Below, piece after piece: positions 8,424 through 15,252 of a stretch of DNA of 38,666 nucleotides. Made by a program: the position numbers and the translations under genes. Position 1 is the stretch's first letter. Each line of letters opens with the position of its first letter. The notes beneath the pieces are model-generated. The model saw only the letters and a list, made by a program, of their open reading frames with translations, did no database searches and was not told the DNA's origin. Source of the stretch: Parabacteroides sp. (lineage in GTDB: Bacteria > Bacteroidota > Bacteroidia > Bacteroidales > Tannerellaceae); the NCBI GenBank assembly GCA_017937385.1, contig JAGBDR010000060.1:1-38666 (forward strand). The letters run 5' to 3'.

Positions 8424-8453
8424 GATTTATGATTTTTGATTTATGATTTATCT
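8424..8453. repeat. GATTTATGATTT repeat unit between leuB and the upstream gene
   Basis: The plus strand reads GATTTATG, then ATTTTTGATTTATG, then ATTTATC. The same AT-rich motif recurs at 9964-10004, 10851-10938 and 13876-13905, always at junctions of the leu operon. Confidence 0.65.
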
Positions 8454-8454
8454 T

Positions 8455-9963
8455 TTACCCTTCTATCTTGTTTAACATCTTCAACGTCGCTTTAATGGCC
8501 GCTTCCGTCTGGTCTGCATCGAGTCCACGAGTTTTAAAGTCTACTCCAGCATAATTCCAACTGATGATGGTTTGCACGAAAGCATCGGTCCGTCCGCCAG
8601 GAGGGATGGAAACAGAGTAGTTGGTCAACATCGGGAAAGGACGGCCCAGATCGGTATAGATTTTCCGCAAAGCACGTACGAAAGCATCATACTGCCCGTC
8701 GCCGGAAGCCGACTCCTGATAGGCCTCACCGTTGATTTCAATCTTCAAGGTAGCGACAGGTTTCAGGCCCTGTGCCAAAGACAACGAATAATTCAGGATG
8801 CGGATACGCTGATCTGCCATCGCATCATGATGGAGCACATCGCTGATGATATACGGAAGATCTTCTGTCGTAACCATCTCCTTTTTATCACCCAATTCGA
8901 TGATCCGTTCGGTCACCTTACGCATGGACTCTTCGTCAATATCGATCCCCAACGCCTCCAGGTTCTTACGGATATTCGCTTTACCGGAAGTCTTGCCCAA
9001 GGCATATTCGCGGACACGGCCGAAACGTTCGGGCAGCAAGTCGTTGCAATACAGATTATTTTTGCTATCTCCATCGGCATGGACACCGGCACATTGCGTA
9101 AAGACATGTTCTCCGATAATCGGCTTATTAGGCGGAATATGAACACCGGAGAACGTTTCCACCAAACGACTGGCATAATTGATCCGCTCCTCTTTAAGCG
9201 TCGTCTCCACCCCCAACTGATCTTTCAACACAGCAAGCACACTACTGAGCGGGGCATTCCCGGCACGTTCACCCAATCCGTTCAACGTGGTATGAAGCCC
9301 TCCTATGCCGGCCCGAACAGCCGAGTAGACATTCGCTACCGCCAGATCATAATCGTTATGGGCATGAAAATCAAACTTCAGGTCCGGATAGCGGGTAACC
9401 ATTTCCCGACAATATTCATACGTATTGCCCGGATTCAGGACGCCAAGCGTATCAGGCAGCATAAAACGCTGGATCGGCAGGTCACGAAGCGAATCGATGA
9501 ACTGAAAAACATATTCAGGCGAGTTCTTGATACCGTTCGACCAGTCTTCCAGATAGACGTTCACAGCGATTCCCCGTTCCGTTGCCCGGTTGATAACAGA
9601 ACGTATATCGGAAAAATGCTGTTCGGGAGTCTTGCGAAGTTGCTCTGTCACGTGCTTGTAAGAACCTTTACAAAGCAAGTTGACCACACGGCAGCCGGCC
9701 GCTTCGATCCAGTTCAACGATACCTCACCATCCACAAAGCCCAGTACTTCGAGCTTCCGGATGTTTCCAGTACGTTCCGCCCAGGAAGCCACACGCTTCA
9801 CAGCCTCAAACTCACCGTCCGAGACACGCGCAGAAGCGATCTCCAAACGGTTCACACCCAAGTCGAGCAATGCCTGTGCAATACTCAACTTCTCATGCGC
9901 CGCAAAAGAGACCCCCGAAGTCTGTTCCCCGTCACGCAGGGTGGTATCCATTATTTCTATCAT
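8455..9963 (-). CDS. cimA: Isopropylmalate-synthase-family enzyme, probable (R)-citramalate synthase
   Basis: This is a Claisen-type condensing enzyme of the LeuA/CimA/homocitrate synthase family, 502 residues. The catalytic barrel shows [12 protein letters not shown] near residue 6, the metal-binding HAHNDYDLAVAN and GLGERAGNAPLSS. A C-terminal regulatory-type domain of about 120 residues (VATLKIEINGE, SASGDGQYDAF) follows. A genuine leuA starts the same operon, so this is a paralog. Citramalate synthase (pyruvate plus acetyl-CoA, towards isoleucine) is the best inference: no threonine deaminase gene is seen, leuBCD can serve both routes, and the operon leader has Ile codons. A second isopropylmalate synthase or homocitrate-like enzyme remains possible. 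I chose the ATG at 9963; the open frame extends to 10083, but only through repeat sequence. Confidence 0.8.
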   Translation of the reverse strand: MIEIMDTTLRDGEQTSGVSFAAHEKLSIAQALLDLGVNRLEIASARVSDGEFEAVKRVASWAERTGNIRKLEVLGFVDGEVSLNWIEAAGCRVVNLLCKGSYKHVTEQLRKTPEQHFSDIRSVINRATERGIAVNVYLEDWSNGIKNSPEYVFQFIDSLRDLPIQRFMLPDTLGVLNPGNTYEYCREMVTRYPDLKFDFHAHNDYDLAVANVYSAVRAGIGGLHTTLNGLGERAGNAPLSSVLAVLKDQLGVETTLKEERINYASRLVETFSGVHIPPNKPIIGEHVFTQCAGVHADGDSKNNLYCNDLLPERFGRVREYALGKTSGKANIRKNLEALGIDIDEESMRKVTERIIELGDKKEMVTTEDLPYIISDVLHHDAMADQRIRILNYSLSLAQGLKPVATLKIEINGEAYQESASGDGQYDAFVRALRKIYTDLGRPFPMLTNYSVSIPPGGRTDAFVQTIISWNYAGVDFKTRGLDADQTEAAIKATLKMLNKIEG

Positions 9964-10011
9964 GTACGATTTCTGATTTATGATTTCAAATTTATGATTT
10001 ATGATGACACT

Positions 10012-10234
10012 GTGTCGAAAAGCGCTGTTGGCGCTTCGCATAATAGCCCGGGGTTTCAACCCCGGGAAGTTATGTTCCCTCACTCCTTAGCATCCTGTAA
10101 GGATGCTGCTATACGTAAATAACTTATATTCATTGCTGTACCCTTACAGGGTACAAACTTGTCGGAAAGGATGCACCTCCCCCAGGTTGAAACCTGGGGC
10201 TATTATGCAAGGCACCTACAGTGCCTTTCGACAC
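10012..10234. repeat. Mirror-symmetric module of six hairpins (BIME-like)
   Basis: The outer arms GTGTCGAAA (10012-10020) and TTTCGACAC (10226-10234) frame six hairpins arranged symmetrically: 10021-10035, 10047-10066 (CCCGGGGTT stem), 10089-10107, 10138-10154, 10180-10199 (CCCCAGGTT stem) and 10209-10227. Between them GCATAATAGC (10038-10047) mirrors GCTATTATGC (10199-10208). Loops also mirror each other: TC with GA, and TGTAA with TTACA. The whole sits between leuD and the citramalate-synthase-like gene. It resembles the REP/BIME arrangements of other bacteria; no transposase gene is nearby. Confidence 0.85.
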
Positions 10235-10248
10235 ACCTCCTTCATAAA

Positions 10249-10839
10249 TCATAAAACCCTTTTTTCGTATGCCTCAATCTTATCCTTATTCGACAAGAGA
10301 TAGTCGATATCGTCAAGGCCATTCACCAGACAATCCTTTTTATAGGCATTGATGTCGAAATGCTCGCTCTTGCCCGTAGCCTTATTCGTGATGGTCTGGG
10401 CGGGCAGGTTGACTTCGACTTCCGTTTTCGGATCCGCAAAAATCGAATCGAAAAGCTCGGCCAGGAACGATTCGCTGACAACGACCGGAAGGACAAAATT
10501 ATTCAGTTCGTTGTTCTTATGGATGTCAGCAAAGAAGCTACTGACTACTACGCGAAAGCCATAGTCGGCAATCGCCCAAGCTGCATGTTCGCGACTGGAA
10601 CCCGAACCGAAGTTCTTTCCTGCCACCAATATCTGACCGCCGTAGGTCGGATCGTTCAGGACAAACGATTCTATCTTGTTGCCCTGTTTGTCATACCGCC
10701 AGTCGCGGAACAGGTTTTCACCGAATCCCTTCTTGTCGGTTGCTTTCAAGAAGCGAGCGGGAATGATCTGGTCCGTGTCCACATTCTCAAGAGGAAGAGG
10801 GACGCAGGTTGATGTGATGATATTGAATTTCTGTTTCAT
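10249..10839 (-). CDS. leuD: 3-isopropylmalate dehydratase, small subunit
   Basis: LeuD carries the swivelling domain that completes the active site of LeuC for the isomerisation of 2- to 3-isopropylmalate, and of citramalate to 3-methylmalate in the isoleucine route. The 196 residues include [12 protein letters not shown] near residue 20 and the conserved [16 protein letters not shown] around residues 73-88, the hallmark of the family. It follows leuC after 90 bases filled with a long palindromic repeat, and is followed by the six-hairpin module. The last residues run up to the repeat edge. Confidence 0.96.
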   Translation of the reverse strand: MKQKFNIITSTCVPLPLENVDTDQIIPARFLKATDKKGFGENLFRDWRYDKQGNKIESFVLNDPTYGGQILVAGKNFGSGSSREHAAWAIADYGFRVVVSSFFADIHKNNELNNFVLPVVVSESFLAELFDSIFADPKTEVEVNLPAQTITNKATGKSEHFDINAYKKDCLVNGLDDIDYLLSNKDKIEAYEKRVL

Positions 10840-10874
10840 GAATGTTGAGAATTATGATTTCAAATTGATGATTT

Positions 10875-10938
10875 GATTTATGATTTCAGATTTATGATTT
10901 ATGCATCGAAATAAATCATAAATCTGAAATCATAAATC
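10875..10938. repeat. 28-bp perfect inverted repeat at the leuC-leuD junction
   Basis: The arms 10875-10902 and 10911-10938 are perfectly complementary over 28 bases, with the 8-base loop GCATCGAA. They are built from GATTTATGATT units. The right arm contains the leuC stop codon (10930-10932) and its last two codons. In RNA this is a very strong stem between two genes of one operon; no T-run follows, so it is more likely an mRNA-stability or processing structure than a terminator. Confidence 0.85.
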
Positions 10939-12330
10939 CTTAAGCTCTCTCGGATCTGTGATCACCCCCGTCACGGCAGCGGCAGCAGCCACTAACGGTC
11001 CGGCCAGAATCGTACGGGCACCCGGTCCCTGACGGCCCTCAAAGTTACGGTTGCTTGTCGAAACGGCATACTTTCCTGCCGGGATCTTATCGTCATTCAT
11101 AGCCAGACAAGCCGAACATCCCGGTTGACGCAACTGGAAACCGGCTTCTTCAAAGATCTTGTCCAAACCCTCTTCACGGATCTGCGCATCCACCATCCAA
11201 GAGCCGGGTACCAACCAGGCAACCACATGATCCGCCTTTTTCCGTCCCTTTACGATAGAGGCGAACGCACGGAAATCTTCGATACGACCATTGGTGCAGG
11301 AACCCAAGAAAACATAATCGATCTTCTTGCCCAACAAAGACTCGCCCGGCTGAAAGCCCATATATTCCATCGATTTCAGAAAAGAGTTTTTCTCTACATC
11401 GCTCATTCCCTCGACAGTCAGGATATGCCCGGTAACGCCCATCCCCATACCAGGATTGGTTCCATACGTCACCATCGGTTCAATATCGGCAGCGTCAAAC
11501 AGGATTTCTTTGTCAAACACGGCATCCTCACCGCTCTGCAACGTCTTCCAATAGGCAACAGCCTTGTCCCAATCTTCACCGGTCGGAGCGTTCTCACGGC
11601 CTTTGAGATAAGCAAACGTCGTCTCGTCGGGAGCAATCATACCGCCACGTGCCCCCATTTCGATAGACAGGTTGCACAAAGTCAGGCGTCCTTCCATCGT
11701 CAGGCTGCGGATCGCCGAGCCGGCATACTCGATGAAATATCCGGTAGCACCACTGGTCGTCACCTTCGACATGATATAAAGGGCAACATCCTTTGCCGTC
11801 ACGCCCTTTCCAAGATTTCCTTCCACACGGATACGCATGGTTTTCGGCTTTGCTTGCAAAATGCACTGGGAAGCCATCACCATTTCCACTTCGCTGGTTC
11901 CGATACCGAAAGCGACAGCCCCAACCGCCCCGTGGGTAGAAGTATGCGAGTCACCGCAAACGATTGTCATCCCCGGCAAAGTCAGTGCGCGTTCCGGACC
12001 GACCACATGGATAATGCCGTTACGTTCATCCATCATCCCATAATGAGTCAAACCGAATTCGGCGGCATTCTTCGCCAACGTATCGACCTGTTTTTTCGAA
12101 ACAGGGTCCTCGATCGGCTTATCCTGATCGTGCGTCGGCGTGTTATGGTCCGGCATACAATAGATCCGTTCCGGGCGAAGCGGTTTCAACCCCCGTGCAC
12201 GCATACCGGCAAAGGCCTGCGGGCTGGTTACTTCGTGGCAGTACAACCTGTCGATGTAAAGCTGTGTAGGTCCCTCTTCTATGATCGTCACCACGTGAGA
12301 GTCCCAAATCTTGTCAAATAATGTATTCAT
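10930..12330 (-). CDS. leuC: 3-isopropylmalate dehydratase, large subunit
   Basis: LeuC is the aconitase-family subunit that holds the catalytic [4Fe-4S] cluster and, with LeuD, interconverts 2- and 3-isopropylmalate. It is 466 residues, the usual length. Cluster cysteines are visible in [13 protein letters not shown] (near residue 345) and [10 protein letters not shown] (near residue 408). Substrate-binding segments include [15 protein letters not shown] and the N-terminal [11 protein letters not shown]. It starts 10 bases after leuA, so the two are tightly coupled in the operon. The final Asp-Leu and the stop are read from the GATTTATGATT repeat arm. Confidence 0.97.
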   Translation of the reverse strand: MNTLFDKIWDSHVVTIIEEGPTQLYIDRLYCHEVTSPQAFAGMRARGLKPLRPERIYCMPDHNTPTHDQDKPIEDPVSKKQVDTLAKNAAEFGLTHYGMMDERNGIIHVVGPERALTLPGMTIVCGDSHTSTHGAVGAVAFGIGTSEVEMVMASQCILQAKPKTMRIRVEGNLGKGVTAKDVALYIMSKVTTSGATGYFIEYAGSAIRSLTMEGRLTLCNLSIEMGARGGMIAPDETTFAYLKGRENAPTGEDWDKAVAYWKTLQSGEDAVFDKEILFDAADIEPMVTYGTNPGMGMGVTGHILTVEGMSDVEKNSFLKSMEYMGFQPGESLLGKKIDYVFLGSCTNGRIEDFRAFASIVKGRKKADHVVAWLVPGSWMVDAQIREEGLDKIFEEAGFQLRQPGCSACLAMNDDKIPAGKYAVSTSNRNFEGRQGPGARTILAGPLVAAAAAVTGVITDPRELKDL

Positions 12331-12340
12331 AATCGTCTAT

Positions 12341-13837
12341 TCATTTTACAAATTTATTAATCGCATCGATAAACGCCTCCACAGAAGCAGCTATAATATC
12401 GGTATTGGCAGCAAAACCGTAATACCGGTTTCCTTCGTGCTCAACCTGCATGTGGACCTTACCCATGTCGTCACTGCCTTTATTGATTGCCTGGATCAGG
12501 AATTCCTGGATCGTCATCGTACGGTGGATAATGGATTTCACCGCCTTAATCGCAGCATCGACAGGGCCGTTTCCGGAAGCGGCCGCCTCGAACTTCTCGC
12601 CTGCGATATCCAAGCAGACACTGGCCACAGACTGCAAACCGACACCGGATGTCACCTGCAAATATTCCAACTTGATGCGGTGCATGGCCGTACGGTCCTT
12701 GCCGGCAAGCATCAGGACATCGTCGTCATTGATATCTTTCTTGCGATCGGCAAGTTTCAGAAATTCTTCATACACCTTATCCAGTTTTTCCTGAGACAGT
12801 TCGACACCCAATATCTGCAAACGGTGCTTCAATGCCGCACGCCCGCTACGGGCCGTCAATACGATTGCGTTATCGTCGATTCCGACATCTTTCGGATCGA
12901 TGATTTCATAGCTTTCACGGTTCTTCAAAACACCGTCCTGATGGATACCGGAAGAATGGGCGAACGCGTTGCGCCCGACAATCGCCTTGTTCGGTTGGAT
13001 CGGCATATTCATCAGGCTGGACACCATACGGCTGACTCCGTAGATCTTCGTCGTATTGATATTGGTGATGATCTCCCGTTCCTTGTGGCTTTTGAAAATC
13101 ATTGCGATTTCTTCCAAAGAGGTATTACCGGCACGTTCGCCGATACCATTCATGGTCACTTCCACCTGGCGGGCACCGTTCAAGACGCCCTGCACCGTGT
13201 TGGCAGTAGCCATTCCCAAATCGTTATGGCAGTGGGTGGAAAGGATTGCTTTCCCGACACCCTCCACGTGTTCCATCAGATATTTGATTTTCGCTCCATA
13301 TTCGTCCGGCAAGCAATAACCGGTCGTATCGGGGATATTGACCACTGTCGCCCCGGCCTTGATGACCGCTTCCACCACACGTGCCAGATATTCGTTGTCC
13401 GTACGTCCGGCATCCTCGCAATAGAACTCGACGTCTTCCACATACCGCTTCGCATATCGGGTAGCGGCGACAGCCCGTTCCAAAATATCTTCCCGGTTGG
13501 AGTTGAACTTATACTTGATATGATAGTCTGACGTTCCGATACCCGTATGGATACGTCCGCGTTTCGCATACTTCAAGGCTTCAGCCGCCACATCGATGTC
13601 TTTTTCCACCGCACGGGTAAGCGCACAGATTGTAGGCCATGTTACGGCCTTCGATATTTCAACGACACTATTGAAATCGCCCGGGCTCGACACCGGGAAA
13701 CCGGCTTCAATCACGTCTACCCCCAGTTCCTCCAGCGCCTTGGCTACCTGAATCTTTTCAATACTGTTCAACTGGCAACCCGGCACCTGCTCGCCATCTC
13801 GTAAGGTTGTGTCGAAAATAAATAATCTGTCTGACAT
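12341..13837 (-). CDS. leuA: 2-isopropylmalate synthase
   Basis: LeuA makes 2-isopropylmalate from 2-oxoisovalerate and acetyl-CoA, the committed step to leucine. The 498 residues match the bacterial LeuA1 form. The catalytic barrel begins [16 protein letters not shown], and the metal ligands lie in [15 protein letters not shown] and [14 protein letters not shown]. The C-terminal domain with [16 protein letters not shown] is the leucine-binding regulatory region of the family, so feedback inhibition is likely. It is the first structural gene of the operon, 71 bases after the attenuator terminator. Confidence 0.96.
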   Translation of the reverse strand: MSDRLFIFDTTLRDGEQVPGCQLNSIEKIQVAKALEELGVDVIEAGFPVSSPGDFNSVVEISKAVTWPTICALTRAVEKDIDVAAEALKYAKRGRIHTGIGTSDYHIKYKFNSNREDILERAVAATRYAKRYVEDVEFYCEDAGRTDNEYLARVVEAVIKAGATVVNIPDTTGYCLPDEYGAKIKYLMEHVEGVGKAILSTHCHNDLGMATANTVQGVLNGARQVEVTMNGIGERAGNTSLEEIAMIFKSHKEREIITNINTTKIYGVSRMVSSLMNMPIQPNKAIVGRNAFAHSSGIHQDGVLKNRESYEIIDPKDVGIDDNAIVLTARSGRAALKHRLQILGVELSQEKLDKVYEEFLKLADRKKDINDDDVLMLAGKDRTAMHRIKLEYLQVTSGVGLQSVASVCLDIAGEKFEAAASGNGPVDAAIKAVKSIIHRTMTIQEFLIQAINKGSDDMGKVHMQVEHEGNRYYGFAANTDIIAASVEAFIDAINKFVK

Positions 13838-13875
13838 AGTTTATTCGATTTATAATTGATTGTTTCAGCTCTATT

Positions 13876-13905
13876 ATTTATGATTCATACGCATAGATCA
13901 TAAAT
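13876..13905. repeat. 9-bp hairpin of the GATTTATGATTT family before leuA
   Basis: ATTTATGAT (13876-13884) and ATCATAAAT (13897-13905) are complementary with a 12-base loop. It lies between the attenuator terminator and leuA. Confidence 0.6.
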
Positions 13906-13908
13906 GAC

Positions 13909-13943
13909 AAAAGCCTTTCTCACAAGGAAGTGAGAAAGGCTTT
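13909..13943 (-). terminator. Attenuator terminator of the leu operon
   Basis: On the minus strand AAAGCCTTTCTCAC (13943-13930) and GTGAGAAAGGCTTT (13923-13910) form a 14-bp perfect stem with a 6-base loop, followed by TTTTGTC. It sits between the leader peptide and leuA. Bases 13926-13935 of its 5' arm are complementary to 13976-13985 at the leader stop codon, so an antiterminator of 10 bp can form instead. Confidence 0.9.
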
Positions 13944-13975
13944 CCATATCTTAATGCCCAGCAAAGCATACACAG

Positions 13976-13985
13976 TCTCACTTCC
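13976..13985 (-). promoter_or_regulatory. Antiterminator arm of the leu attenuator
   Basis: The minus strand reads GGAAGTGAGA, an exact complement of TCTCACTTCC in the 5' arm of the terminator. It overlaps the last codons and stop of the leader peptide. A ribosome finishing the leader would cover it and allow termination; a ribosome stalled on upstream Leu or Ile codons would leave it free to block the terminator. Confidence 0.8.
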
Positions 13986-14052
13986 TATCCCGCTTCCAGA
14001 GTAGAATAATAGGTAGAGAAATAATGAGGCTATTTAGCATTTCCTGTTTCAT
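13978..14052 (-). CDS. leuL: Leader peptide of the leu operon (24 residues)
   Basis: The frame starts at ATG (14052) and stops at TGA (13978-13980). It begins MKQEML and ends WKRDRK. Of 24 residues, five are Leu (6, 9, 13, 17, 18) and four are Ile in two adjacent pairs (10-11 and 15-16); none is Val. The control codons precede the stop by 6 to 19 codons, suitable for ribosome stalling. It lies about 30 bases after the predicted transcription start and before the attenuator. Its role is regulatory; the peptide itself is probably not used. The Leu plus Ile composition suits an operon with both leuA and a citramalate synthase. Confidence 0.85.
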   Translation of the reverse strand: MKQEMLNSLIISLPIILLWKRDRK

Positions 14053-14087
14053 ATTGTTCTTTAATCTGTTTTTTTGTTTGAACGGTG

Positions 14088-14118
14088 CAAAGATACAGCG
14101 TTTTTCCAAACCGGCAAG
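14088..14118 (-). promoter_or_regulatory. Promoter of the leu operon
   Basis: On the minus strand CTTG (14118-14115), a 19-base spacer and TATCTTTG (14095-14088) fit the Bacteroidetes TTTG-N19-TAnnTTTG pattern with one mismatch in the -33 box. The leader ATG lies 35 bases downstream of the -7 element. Confidence 0.8.
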
Positions 14119-14364
14119 TATAATTCGAAGTTTTTTACGGATATTTTCTTATAAAACGTAAGACAATACGCAGATGCGACATCAATTCATAAATAGACCG
14201 ACAACCCATACAGCCGGAAATCCAACCTGGCATAAGGACATACCGGCTGTCTACTCCTTATAACAAGCCTCTCAAAAACGGTGTTAAAAACGCATTAACA
14301 TTAGCCGGCGAAAAAGGCTTCTATTGTTAAAAAATAACCGCTATTTTAACGCCAATCCTAAGTA

Positions 14365-14397
14365 AACGAGGGATCAACGAAGGATCAACGAAGGATC
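14365..14397. repeat. Three tandem 11-base units upstream of ruvA
   Basis: AACGAGGGATC is followed by two copies of AACGAAGGATC. Period 11 puts the copies on the same face of the helix, as some protein-binding arrays do; no factor is known. Confidence 0.7.
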
Positions 14398-14548
14398 AAC
14401 GGACCTAATACGGCCCTAATAGGGCAGATTTCATGTTAAAACCGGCAAGAAACATTATGTATTTTTAACCGGTTTCGCGTGAACACGTTTTTTGCGCGCC
14501 TCATCGCTTCAGCCCCTATTACGATTGGAATGAAGTTAGGCAAGTTTT

Positions 14549-14582
14549 TTTGCACGGTTATATACGCTTTTCCCTAATTTTG
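14549..14582 (+). promoter_or_regulatory. Promoter of ruvA
   Basis: TTTG (14549-14552), a 22-base spacer and TAATTTTG (14575-14582) match the Bacteroidetes consensus with a slightly long spacer. The ruvA ATG is 37 bases further on. Confidence 0.6.
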
Positions 14583-14619
14583 CGTTATAATTGATACGAA
14601 AGATTCCAAACGAAGAAAA

Positions 14620-15213
14620 ATGATCGAATATATCAAAGGGGAAATCGTTGAACTGGCACCTGCACGCATGGTGTTAGAATGTGCCGGAATCGGCTATGAG
14701 CTGAACATTTCCCTGAACACCTATACATTTTATAACGGCAAGACGGAAGGCAAAGTCTACGTCTATGAAATCATACGCGAAGACGCCCACGTGCTGTTCG
14801 GTTTCGCCGCGCCGGAAGAGCGCGAGTTGTTTCTGATGCTGACCACTGTGCCGGGCGTAGGCCCCAACACGGCGCGGATGATTCTTTCCTCCCTGTCGCC
14901 CTCCGAGCTGGTCAGGGTTATCGCCGACAAAGACGAGTCCACCCTGACAACCGTCAAAGGGATCGGGACCAAGACGGCACAACGCATACTGGTCGACCTG
15001 AAAAACAAGGTGAAACCCTTGGAAGGCATCGCCTCGGCAAAAGGGACAAAAGCGGCCTCAACCAGCAGTGCGGTAGCCGAGGAAGCAATTGCCGCGCTTG
15101 TCATGCTTGGCTTCCAGAAGACTGCCTCACAAAAGGCGGTCCATACGATTCTGAAAGGTTCACCCGCCCTTGCGGTCGAACAAGTGATCAAAACAGCATT
15201 AAGAATGCTTTGA
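14620..15213 (+). CDS. ruvA: Holliday junction branch-migration protein RuvA
   Basis: RuvA tetramers bind four-way DNA junctions and load the RuvB motor for branch migration. The 197 residues show the N-terminal OB-fold (MIEYIKGEIVELAPARMVLE, with GIGYELNIS). Two helix-hairpin-helix motifs follow (LTTVPGVGPNTARMIL near residue 73 and LTTVKGIGTKTAQRIL near 108). A linker rich in Ala, Thr and Ser leads to the small C-terminal RuvB-binding domain (EEAIAALVMLGFQKTASQKA). Length and order are typical. sprA starts 39 bases downstream on the same strand, and an AATTGACAATT repeat fills the gap. Confidence 0.97.
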   Translation: MIEYIKGEIVELAPARMVLECAGIGYELNISLNTYTFYNGKTEGKVYVYEIIREDAHVLFGFAAPEERELFLMLTTVPGVGPNTARMILSSLSPSELVRVIADKDESTLTTVKGIGTKTAQRILVDLKNKVKPLEGIASAKGTKAASTSSAVAEEAIAALVMLGFQKTASQKAVHTILKGSPALAVEQVIKTALRML

Positions 15214-15215
15214 AG

Positions 15216-15248
15216 AATTGACAATTGAGAATTGACAATTGACAATTT
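15216..15248 (+). repeat. AATTGACAATT repeat unit between ruvA and sprA
   Basis: The unit begins two bases after the ruvA stop and consists of four AATTGA-type copies. It has the same orientation relative to the preceding gene as the copies after leuB, ilvD and the acyltransferase. Confidence 0.8.
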
Positions 15249-15252
15249 GGGG

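Larger units (their letters stand above)
14053..14619. other. Intergenic region of 567 bases between leu leader and ruvA
   Basis: No gene is seen. It holds the leu promoter (14088-14118, minus), short inverted repeats (ACAGCCGG at 14210-14217 with CCGGCTGT at 14243-14250; AAACCGG at 14439-14445 with CCGGTTT at 14469-14475), three tandem 11-base units (14365-14397), and the ruvA promoter (14549-14582, plus). Confidence 0.7.

Noticed and set aside
9964-10083. N-terminal extension of the citramalate synthase-like protein
   Set aside because: The extra 40 residues are translation of GATTTATGATTT and REP-type repeat DNA, and the family begins near the internal Met.
8572-10122. A 516-residue reading frame antisense to the citramalate synthase gene
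   Set aside because: The minus strand encodes a well-conserved enzyme with catalytic motifs; the plus frame has none and its last part comes from the repeat module.
11125-12321. Long antisense frames opposite leuC and leuA
   Set aside because: Both strands are open because of codon bias, but only the minus frames show aconitase and HMGL-like motifs.
13909-14118. A T-box or metabolite riboswitch before leuA
   Set aside because: There is no T-box sequence; a leader peptide with control codons and an overlapping antiterminator explains the terminator fully.
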